Source of the DNA: CAZIPN01 sp964541225
GTDB taxonomy: Bacteria; Actinomycetota; Coriobacteriia; Anaerosomatales; JAAXUF01
Length of the DNA stretch: 64,000 nt
Direction: 5' to 3'
NCBI GenBank assembly: GCA_964541225.1
Contig: CAZIPN010000002.1
Location: 67,819 to 131,818 of the forward strand
In this document: one piece after another, positions 26,088 to 32,572 of the stretch
How positions within the stretch are numbered: the stretch's first letter is position 1
How the letters are laid out: each line of letters starts with the position of its first letter
Program-made: the position numbers and the translations under genes
Notes under the pieces: model-generated
What the model was told of the DNA's origin: nothing
The model's database searches: none
The model's input: only the letters and a program-made list of their open reading frames with translations

Positions 26088-26505
26088 CGGCGCCAACCGC
26101 CTCGAGCACCAGCGCCGAAGCCGTTGCCGCGACCTGCTCGCCCGCCGCGACGCCCGAGTCCAGCGCCTCGGCCGAGTGCCAAGCCGAGTCCACGGCCAAG
26201 ACCACGGCCAAGACCANNNNNNNNNNNNNNNNNNNNNNNNNNNNNNNNNNNNNNNNNNNNNNNNNNNNNNNNNNNNNNNNNNNNNNNNNNNNNNNNNNNN
26301 NNNNNNNNNNNNNNNNAGCGCCTCGGCCGAGTGCCAAGCCGAGTCCACGGCCAAGACCACGGCCAAGACCACGGCCAAGACCAGAGCCGAGACGCACGAA
26401 CTTGCTGATACTTCCGGGATTGTCAGTGATGCAGTCGCCCTGACCGCGACCGGTCATCGAACCTGCGCCCGTTGGGCCGGTACCATCGAACCTAGGCATG
26501 TTCAT
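26084..26505 (-). CDS. DUF5320-like Gly/Arg-rich protein, split by an assembly gap
   Basis: The protein begins MNMPRFDGTGPTGAGSMTGR, the DUF5320 start pattern, and has GQGDC next. A Gly/Leu/Arg tract of GLGR tetrads follows. A run of 100 N interrupts it, flanked by identical 55-base copies. If one copy and the Ns are removed (155 bases), the frame closes into 88 residues ending in a Gly/Arg/Ala-rich tail, with a stop overlapping the next start (ATGA). ATG 26505 or 26499 may be the start; GAAGGATGGG lies just upstream. DUF5320 genes are commonly found beside NifX-like and MinD-ferredoxin genes; the role is unknown. Confidence 0.7.
26162..26371. other. Assembly gap with 55-base duplicated flanks
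   Basis: Ns occupy 26217-26316. Bases 26162-26216 and 26317-26371 are identical. The region also contains a 12-base tandem unit (acggccaagacc) whose copy number could be wrong. Collapsing 155 bases restores the reading frame of the DUF5320-like gene. Confidence 0.9.
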
Positions 26506-26518
26506 CCCATCCTTCCAT

Positions 26519-26935
26519 TCACGGCGTCTTGTCTTTGAGAGCTGACGACAGTGCGTCGGCAAGCAAACCGGAGAGATGCTGGCGTTCGCGCAAGTGCTCC
26601 ACCCAGTCGTCGGCGAGATCTCGGCCCTCGGCAGTCAGTTCGTAGTCCCTGCGCTGCGGACCTGATTCACCCTCGACCCACGCGGAGGTGACGAAGCCTT
26701 CCTCTTCGAGCCGCCGAAGTGTCCGGTACAGTCCGCCCGCGTCGACATCAAGTTCACCAGATGTGATCTCGTGAATCGCGCGCCGCAGATCGTAGCCGTG
26801 GCCGGAGCCTTGCAGTAGCGCCGCAAGAGCCGCTGGCTCTACGAGCGCGCCACGCCCACCACCCCCGGCTCGCCGGCAGCACGAACGGCCTTCGCCGTGT
26901 CCGCCTCGGCCAAAGGGACCGTTGCCACGTCCCAT
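26519..26935 (-). CDS. PadR-family transcriptional regulator
   Basis: A 138-residue regulator with the PadR winged helix: LAALLQGSGHGYDLRRAIHE, DAGGLYRTLRRLEEEGFV and the wing SGPQRRDYELTAEGRD, followed by a C-terminal dimerisation helix. The N-terminal 30 residues are unusual, Gly/Arg-rich with two Cys (RSCC), like the Gly-rich N terminus of the DUF5320 protein next to it. AAGGAG precedes ATG 26935. It is the first gene of the operon that includes the NifX-like and ATPase genes, so it probably controls that operon. Confidence 0.9.
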   Translation of the reverse strand: MGRGNGPFGRGGHGEGRSCCRRAGGGGRGALVEPAALAALLQGSGHGYDLRRAIHEITSGELDVDAGGLYRTLRRLEEEGFVTSAWVEGESGPQRRDYELTAEGRDLADDWVEHLRERQHLSGLLADALSSALKDKTP

Positions 26936-26966
26936 TGCAGCTCACTCCTTGCGCTGAAGTCAGTTC

Positions 26967-27013
26967 CATCTAGATGCATCCCACACTATATGCGCGACGC
27001 ACTTAGATGTCAA
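26967..27013 (-). promoter_or_regulatory. Sigma70-type promoter and operator of the padR operon
   Basis: TTGACA (27008-27013), a 17-base spacer and TATAGT (26985-26990) form a near-consensus promoter reading into padR; its -35 overlaps the upstream gene's stop. CATCTA half-sites occur in the spacer and as the palindrome CATCTAGATG at 26967-26976, just after the expected start. This fits autoregulation by the PadR protein. Confidence 0.75.
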
Positions 27014-27951
27014 TTGCCGACGTACGGCGACTCCCTGTCGCGTCGGCGGGCGAGTTCACTTGCGTAGCGCGTGCCGAGCGTATCGCGATGCTCGGCGATC
27101 CATGCGCTGAGCTTGGTGAAGCCCGTCGGCTCGGTATCGACGCTCAGCAAACCAAGCATCAGACCGTCGATCTCGTCGCGGGTGATGACGACGTCGCCTA
27201 CGAATATGCCGAGGATCTTGCCTGCGAGGTAGCCAATTTCCGGCGGCACCGAGACGATTGGCCTGCGGGCACCGATGAGTCCGCCGATCGTCGTGACGAG
27301 TTCGCGATACGTGTACGTCTCCGGGCCGATGGCGTTGACGATCGCGTCGTCAGCGCGCTCGCCGTACTGAACTGCGAGATCGGCCAAGTCGTCGACGTAG
27401 ATGGGCTGCACGTGGTAGTTGCCGTCTCCGAAGATGCCGAACACCGGCAGGTGGCGCAGGACCCACGCGATGTTGTTGATGAGGATGTCTTCCTTGCCGA
27501 ACAGCACCGTCGGTCGAAGGATCGCGTACGAGATACCTGATGCGATCAGGGCCTTCTCTAGTGTTGCCTTGCCACTGAAGTACTCCAGCGCCGATGCTTC
27601 GCTCGGATTCGTGATGCTGACATGCACGATGCGTTTGACGCCCGCGCGCTTGGCCGCATCGAACAGTACGCGCGTGTTCTTCACAGCGTCGGCATGCGTG
27701 AAGAGCTTGTGATTGAATCGGACCCAGTACGTGTTGTAGAGAACCTCGACTCCCTCGAGTGACGTGGCCAGTTCGTCTGGCCGGTCGAAGTGAAACGGCC
27801 GCGCGGGGATGCGTTGGGCTAGATCGCTTTGCCGACACGTCGAGTTGGTGAGCGTGATGACGGTGCGACCTTTGTCCAGCAGCTTCCGGGCAATGTACTG
27901 CCCTGAGTAGCCGTACGCTCCGGTGACGGCATGAACCGGCTGCTCCGACAT
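27010..27951 (-). CDS. NAD(P)-binding epimerase-like (NmrA/extended SDR) protein
   Basis: A 313-residue atypical extended SDR. The nucleotide motif TGAYGYSG is at 10-17. VEVLYNTYWVRF, VKRIVHVSITNPS and a YFSGKATLEKAL segment (YxxxK) follow, with a YAILRPTVLFG strand as in the NDUFA9/NmrA-like group. Such proteins may bind NAD(P) and quinone-linked complexes or act as epimerases; the substrate is unknown. ATG 27951 has GGAGGGG, which favours this start, although the frame stays open upstream with four extra cysteines. The gene ends inside the promoter of the padR operon. Confidence 0.85.
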   Translation of the reverse strand: MSEQPVHAVTGAYGYSGQYIARKLLDKGRTVITLTNSTCRQSDLAQRIPARPFHFDRPDELATSLEGVEVLYNTYWVRFNHKLFTHADAVKNTRVLFDAAKRAGVKRIVHVSITNPSEASALEYFSGKATLEKALIASGISYAILRPTVLFGKEDILINNIAWVLRHLPVFGIFGDGNYHVQPIYVDDLADLAVQYGERADDAIVNAIGPETYTYRELVTTIGGLIGARRPIVSVPPEIGYLAGKILGIFVGDVVITRDEIDGLMLGLLSVDTEPTGFTKLSAWIAEHRDTLGTRYASELARRRDRESPYVGN

Positions 27952-28272
27952 AGCGACCCCTCCACGACAGAGCGCGCAGTCTCGCCGCCCCGTCTCCCCA
28001 TTGTCCCCCGGACAATACGGGCACCAGTATCCTCCTGCAGCCCCGCGCGCGTCGAGCACCACGTCGTAACGTTTCGTGCTGCGGCACCTCTCTTTGCGCG
28101 CGAGTCCCCTTGCGGTGCCGGGCGCAATGCACACATAATGAGTCTTGCGCGCACTCATATTGCAACTATGTGATCTACAAGGCGTCTTTTGCGTTCGCGC
28201 TTGACGTGACCGATCACGCGCTCTCAGTATGGGATATCGGGCGCGACTGACGACTCTCGGGGAGGAGCTGTC
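27952..28272. other. Divergent intergenic region between SDR and Rieske genes
   Basis: This 321-base space separates two divergent genes. On the plus strand TTGACG at 28201-28206 could be a -35 box for the Rieske gene, with a weak CAGTAT -10 at about 28225. On the minus strand the SDR frame remains open up to an ATG at 28158 and includes two CxxC pairs near 27980-28025. No RNA gene or terminator is seen. Confidence 0.4.
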
Positions 28273-28818
28273 ATGGATGACGCGCATGGGGGGAACACCC
28301 ACAGGTTGGGATCGGACACGTCGTGGGGCGATCGCGGCAGGGCGTCTGCGGCCGCAGAACACGTGCGGACGCGTGGAATCACTCGCAGGCAAGTTGTCGG
28401 CGTCGTTGGGGCGGTTCTCATCGGCTTGCCGTGGCTCGGCGGGGGTCTTGGCTCTGTCGCCGAGATCATGCATGCGCCCCAGCAGAGCCTCACCGTAGCG
28501 ATCGCGCCGAGCGAGGTGTCGGCTGGGCGAGTCTCGGATCTGAAAGATGGCGTGCCCAAGACGATCATGTTTGGCCGGGAGACGGTCTTTGTCGTCAAGC
28601 TAGGGTCAAGCATCGAGGCGCTGTCGGCGACGTGCCCCCACGGAGGCTGTCTCCTTGGCTATCGTCCTGATCGTAGGCAATTCGTGTGTCCATGCGATGG
28701 GGCGACGTTCGACATCACGGGGGCATGGGTCGCCGGTCCAAGAAGCCAGAGCATGTCCAGATACAACGTCAGGGTCTCGGACGGACACGTCTTCGTCAGC
28801 GCGGAGAAGCCGGCGTAA
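28273..28818 (+). CDS. Rieske-like exported protein with altered second cluster box
   Basis: A 181-residue protein. A twin-arginine-type signal (ITRRQVVGVVGAVLIGLPWL) starts near residue 36, so export of a folded cofactor protein is likely. The Rieske fold has box 1 CPHGGC (121-126) and box 2 CPCDGA (139-144). In standard Rieske proteins box 2 is CPCHG, with the His binding iron; here the codon is GAT (Asp142). Ligands Cys121, His123 and Cys139 and the disulfide pair Cys126/Cys141 are kept. GGGGAGGAG precedes the ATG. It is divergent from the SDR gene. Cluster binding is plausible but unproven. Confidence 0.8.
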   Translation: MDDAHGGNTHRLGSDTSWGDRGRASAAAEHVRTRGITRRQVVGVVGAVLIGLPWLGGGLGSVAEIMHAPQQSLTVAIAPSEVSAGRVSDLKDGVPKTIMFGRETVFVVKLGSSIEALSATCPHGGCLLGYRPDRRQFVCPCDGATFDITGAWVAGPRSQSMSRYNVRVSDGHVFVSAEKPA

Positions 28819-28835
28819 GACGCGCGTCGTATTCC

Positions 28836-29087
28836 CTAGACGGCCTCGAGCCACTCCAGTGCTTCGGCAGGATCGGTGAAGACGCGCACGGTGATGCCGG
28901 CGGCCGCGTAGTCGTCGATGAACGTCTTCATCTTCATCTGGCCGACGATGTTGTCTGGCAGAACGATCGCCCAGTACTCCCAGCCGGCGGCGAGGACTCG
29001 CGGGAACCAGTCGTTCTCGGCCCAAGCTGTGTCTTCTTCCCCGAGCGCCTTGGCGCTGGTTGCATGGAGTACGCGCGCGCCGCTCAC
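28836..29087 (-). pseudogene. STAS/SpoIIAA-like protein, C-terminal half only
   Basis: An 83-codon frame from a GTG at 29087 reading WAENDWFPRVLAAGWEYWAIVLP, then MKMKTFIDDYAAAGITVRVFTDPAEALEWLE. This resembles the second half of the SpoIIAA-like/STAS-type proteins of about 120-140 residues, while the N-terminal strands are missing. The frame is open upstream but there it is antisense-shadowed or out-of-frame within the TolB-like gene. It is therefore either a remnant or a short variant. The product, if made, may act with signalling partners, but nothing nearby shows this. Confidence 0.5.
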
Positions 29088-29095
29088 GCCCCCGC

Positions 29096-30079
29096 CTAGC
29101 GGGACGACCAAGCCGGGCTCGCCGCGCTCGCGATGATAGTCGCTTTCGCTCCGCCGTCCGGGCGTATGCCCATCAGGTTCGAGCCTTGTTGGTAGATGAT
29201 GCGGGTGCCATCTGGCGAGTACGAACCGCCTGATACTCGCGTGTCCGTCCCGTCGCCGGCGCCCTGAGCCAGTACTGCGACGATCTTGCCATCGAGCCGA
29301 GCGATGGAGATTGCACTTGAGCCAGGAGAGCTCTGGCTCACCACCAGTGAACGACCGTCCGGGGCCCAATGTGATTCCGCCGCGTCGGGGGTGTCGAGCC
29401 ACTCAAGTTCTTTGGTGGCAATCGTGAGAACTCCTGTGCGTTGGTTTCCCAGATCCTGCGTCCGCTCGCCCACCAGTAGCTTGGTTCCGTCGGGGGACCA
29501 ACTCACCGACATCCCGGCCACGAGTTCATCGCGAAGCTCCTTGAGCACGGTGACTTTGTGCGTGCTCGTGTCAAACAGCAGAATGCGTTCGGCGGTCCAC
29601 TCGTCGGGTGAGTCGGGTCCCGAGGACCGCAGGTCAGCCAAGGCTATGCGCTTCCCGTCGGGCGAGTAGGAGGCACTTTGCAGGGAGGTTGGGAAGGACC
29701 ATGCCCGCACGCGTCCGCCGGATGACGGGACGACACACAGTGTCGAGGTTTCGTTGAGGGTGAAGTCGTAGGTGAACATGAACGCAATCTCTTTGCGCGT
29801 TGGAGACCACGTTGGCGCGTAGTCGGTTTGCGGGCCGTGCGTCAGTTGGACGGGATCACTTCCGTCAGCATGTGCCCGCCAGATGTGGCGGCCGCGAACG
29901 AAGGTGATGTCGTCAGCTCGAACACTCGGCGGCAGATCCGCTGTTGCTTCATAGGACACCGGGCGCGACGCAGTTGAGGCCGCGGACTTCGCTCCCCCAT
30001 CCAAACTGCATGATGACAGCATCGCGGCCCAAGTCAGCAACGCCGCAGTGCATAGCGAGAAGACCCCAAGACGTCTCAT
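29096..30079 (-). CDS. TolB-like beta-propeller lipoprotein
   Basis: A 327-residue exported lipoprotein: signal peptide with lipobox LSSC (Cys24), then repeated PD40/WD40-like blades. The blade motif appears as YAPTWSPTRKEIAF, SASYSPDGKRIAL, VSWSPDGTKLLV, SHWAPDGRSLVV and GSYSPDGTRIIY, ending in SPAWS. It likely forms a five- to six-bladed propeller outside the membrane. TolB itself works with Pal in Gram-negatives; in Gram-positive-type cells such proteins are of unknown function. No Tol genes are nearby. Confidence 0.85.
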   Translation of the reverse strand: MRRLGVFSLCTAALLTWAAMLSSCSLDGGAKSAASTASRPVSYEATADLPPSVRADDITFVRGRHIWRAHADGSDPVQLTHGPQTDYAPTWSPTRKEIAFMFTYDFTLNETSTLCVVPSSGGRVRAWSFPTSLQSASYSPDGKRIALADLRSSGPDSPDEWTAERILLFDTSTHKVTVLKELRDELVAGMSVSWSPDGTKLLVGERTQDLGNQRTGVLTIATKELEWLDTPDAAESHWAPDGRSLVVSQSSPGSSAISIARLDGKIVAVLAQGAGDGTDTRVSGGSYSPDGTRIIYQQGSNLMGIRPDGGAKATIIASAASPAWSSR

Positions 30080-30238
30080 GCTTCATCCCCCCGTTTCTGC
30101 GATGAAGCGCGCGTGAAACCAGGGATGAGCATACAGGACTGCTGCACGTCTGAGCTAGCGCCGACGCATCCATCGAACGCTTCGCATCTGCCGAGAACTC
30201 GGGCCAAGGGGGATCTGCTGGGGCGTAGGCCCCACTAC

Positions 30239-30427
30239 CTAGCGTGCGGCCCTGAGGTGATAGCGCTCTGCCAGTCCGGCTTGTTCCTCCGGTTGAAGCG
30301 TCGCGAAGTACGCCTTCCAACCAGGACAGAAGTTGATGTGCCAGCGCCATAGCCGGCCCGAGAAAGAGCGGGGGTTGGCGTCGTACTTGGATCGCCAGGG
30401 ACAGTTCGCGCAGGTTTGGTCGGCCAT
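30239..30427 (-). CDS. Small Cys-rich hypothetical protein
   Basis: A 62-residue protein with CANCPW near the start, then GRLWRWHINFCPGWKAYF and a C-terminal helical stretch (LQPEEQAGLAERYHL). Three Cys plus a His in a conserved-looking Trp-rich context suggest a small metal-binding or redox protein. The start ATG 30427 follows TTGGAG; the longer frame to 30553 is unlikely. I recall uncharacterised proteins of this look in anaerobic bacteria but cannot name a family. It lies downstream of the PfkB kinase gene. Confidence 0.6.
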   Translation of the reverse strand: MADQTCANCPWRSKYDANPRSFSGRLWRWHINFCPGWKAYFATLQPEEQAGLAERYHLRAAR

Positions 30428-30552
30428 TGCTACGCTCCAATCAGTTGGCGACAGGATCGTTGGCAACTCACGTGCGAGTGGGACGCGGCCCTTCTGGCCT
30501 CTCCCCCATCTCTGGACGCCGGCTGTGCCGCTGACACTGCGGTTTCTTCTCA

Positions 30553-31485
30553 TCAGAAGTCGGCGTCGAACGCCTCACGGTAGCGGTCGCGAAACTCCCT
30601 GATAGCGAAGGTGTGGTTCTGTGTCCCGTGCGCGGCGATCTTGATGGCGCCGAGCAGTGAAGCAATCCGCCCCGTTGTCTCCCAGTCGTATCCGTTGGCA
30701 AGCCCGTACAAGAGTCCGGCGCGATAGGCGTCCCCACAACCGGTGGGGTCCTTCGTCTCGGCGACCGGCACTCCCGGAATGTCGACGCGTCCGTCACGCG
30801 TGTGGATGACAGAGCCCTCGCTGCCGCGTGTGACGACGACAGCCTCAACTTCCTCGAGCGCATCGTCGACGCTCATCCCCGTACGCTCGGCGATCAACGA
30901 CCACTCGTAGTCGTTGCTGGCGATCCAAGTGGCCTGGCTGATGAAGCGGCGCAGGTCTTCGGCGCCGAACAGTGGGAGCCCCTGCCCCGGATCGAACACA
31001 AACGGAATTCCTGCCGAGGCGAACTGCTCGGCGTGGGCTATCATGCCGTCTCGACCGTCCGGAGAAACGATGCCGACGGCGATATCGTGCGCGTCGGCGA
31101 CGTCGTTGCGATGCGAGAAGTTCATCGCACCCGGATGAAACGCGGTGATCTGGTTATCGTCGAGGTCAGTTGTGACGAACGCCTGTCCGGTGAAGGTCCC
31201 TTCGCACACGGTGAGGTGCGTACGATCGATTCCGCATTCGTCCATCCACGCCGCATACGGTCCGAAGTCCTCACCGATGGTGCCCATCGGCACGGGACTG
31301 CCGCCGAGCAGTTTGAGGTTGTAGGCGATGTTGCCAGCGCAGCCACCAAACTCGCGGCGCATTTCAGGTACGAGGAACGACACGTTGAGCATGTGGATCT
31401 TGTCCGGCAGGATGTGGTTCTTGAAGCGGTCCTCGAAGACCATGATGTGGTCGTAGGCAAACGATCCGCAGATCAGGGTGCGCAT
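30553..31485 (-). CDS. PfkB-family carbohydrate/nucleoside kinase (adenosine kinase-like)
   Basis: A 310-residue ribokinase-fold kinase. The N terminus (MRTLICGSFAYDHIMVFEDRF) and FGGCAGNIAYNLKLLGG near residue 46 give the first PfkB signature. DPTGCGDAYRAGLLYG near 250 is the second, with the catalytic Asp and anion hole. Overall it resembles bacterial adenosine kinase-like members, but the substrate is not certain. ATG 31485 has AAGGAG. It precedes the small Cys protein on the same strand. Confidence 0.9.
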   Translation of the reverse strand: MRTLICGSFAYDHIMVFEDRFKNHILPDKIHMLNVSFLVPEMRREFGGCAGNIAYNLKLLGGSPVPMGTIGEDFGPYAAWMDECGIDRTHLTVCEGTFTGQAFVTTDLDDNQITAFHPGAMNFSHRNDVADAHDIAVGIVSPDGRDGMIAHAEQFASAGIPFVFDPGQGLPLFGAEDLRRFISQATWIASNDYEWSLIAERTGMSVDDALEEVEAVVVTRGSEGSVIHTRDGRVDIPGVPVAETKDPTGCGDAYRAGLLYGLANGYDWETTGRIASLLGAIKIAAHGTQNHTFAIREFRDRYREAFDADF

Positions 31486-31687
31486 TCTCTCTCCTTGCAG
31501 TGAGTTGGGTTGTTGCCTCTTCAGACTGTCTTGCGGCCCAGGGATCTCCCTGCGCAGCCGCTCGCGCCGCAGATTGTTCGGTGGTCGCCTGTGAGTCTGC
31601 AGGTTTCGATCTTGCGCCTGATCAGCCTGCCGAGCAACTCTCGCCATCGAGCGAGAGGGCTTGCGCCAGGAGCTCAGAAGGGCGCCC

Positions 31688-32176
31688 TCAGGTCCAGCCT
31701 TCAAAGCTGTCCGCCGTCTCAGGCGCTGGCGCGGCGGTCGTCGGCGGTACAGGCCGGAGTGATGGGCTGCCGAACAGTACGGCAATCGACCTGCGGCCGA
31801 GGACGACGAAGGTGAGCACCCCTAGAAGCGTCCCGTACGGAATCTCAAGGCACGAGATGCCGGCGATCACCATGACGATCACACGATGCTTGTGCTTCCG
31901 AATCCAGAATCCGGAGAGGATCTTGAGTGCCCCGAAAGTGGCGAGGAACGCGAAGCCGACAAGTCCAATTCCGGCGAACACGAAGCCGAAGAAGGCCGGT
32001 GGACTAGAGGCGTCTCCAGTGGGCGGGATTGACGCAATCGCCAGACCAAGGCCGACGTAGATGAGGAAGTACAGCGAGAACAAGAGGGCCGCTCCCCCGG
32101 ACACCCAGAACATGAGCGAGAGCCAGCCAAGCTGGTCCTCATCGACGATCGCTTGCCGGTATTGTTCGAAGTCCAC
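31688..32176 (-). CDS. Hypothetical four-helix membrane protein
   Basis: About 162 residues from a GTG at 32176 (VDFEQYRQAIVDEDQLGWLS) preceded by GGGGGTG. Three to four hydrophobic helices lie at about 17-45, 60-90 and 95-130. Then comes a Pro/Ala-rich C terminus. The N-terminal cytoplasmic segment and short helices resemble small membrane proteins with DUF4190-like tops, but I do not recognise the family. No functional clue comes from the neighbours. Confidence 0.6.
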   Translation of the reverse strand: MDFEQYRQAIVDEDQLGWLSLMFWVSGGAALLFSLYFLIYVGLGLAIASIPPTGDASSPPAFFGFVFAGIGLVGFAFLATFGALKILSGFWIRKHKHRVIVMVIAGISCLEIPYGTLLGVLTFVVLGRRSIAVLFGSPSLRPVPPTTAAPAPETADSFEGWT

Positions 32177-32572
32177 CCTCGACACCCCCGAGTCTCGTCT
32201 CACGCGGTGGCCGTGAGCATGGTCTCCAGCTGGGATAGGAACTCCGGACTCGGGCGCAGCGCGAGAGTCCGAAACGCCCACACATTGGTCTCGTGTCCAG
32301 ACACCACGTCGCGGTTGGCATCGCAAGATCCCCTTCTGTGCAGGTATCGGACAGACGGTCTGATGACTTGACGCCCGACAAGTGCGCATCGGCCGAGCGT
32401 GGCGAGTCGTGATGGGTGCGGTGGGTGCCGTCGAAGTCATGCGCTCGTTTGACGCATGCCTGTCGGACGGCTCGGACTGCTCGCAAGGATCGTGGTCGAT
32501 TCGGCAGTGGCTCACGGTGGGTAGGAGCTAGTCCAGTCACGCACCGACGTGAGAAGGAGGAGGCGGGTGTCG
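32177..32572. other. Intergenic region, no gene seen
   Basis: This 396-base divergent space lies between the membrane protein and the plus-strand hypothetical gene. It holds a short palindrome (CAGACGGTCTG near 32348) and two TTGACG hexamers without convincing -10 partners. Codon patterns of the open frames across it do not look coding. Confidence 0.5.

Noticed and set aside
26217..26316. The N run as a real unknown insert
   Set aside because: Flanks are identical for 55 bases and collapse restores a frame, which is better explained by an unmerged overlap; the same occurs at 38177-38276 and 54380-54479.
26317..26385. Tandem 12-base repeat considered as a CRISPR or regulatory repeat
   Set aside because: Units are directly adjacent with no spacers and encode an in-frame GLGR tract.
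30219..30234. 6-bp hairpin (TGGGGC-gtag-GCCCCA) just past the small Cys-rich gene
   Set aside because: Short stem with no T run on the minus strand; not enough to call a terminator.
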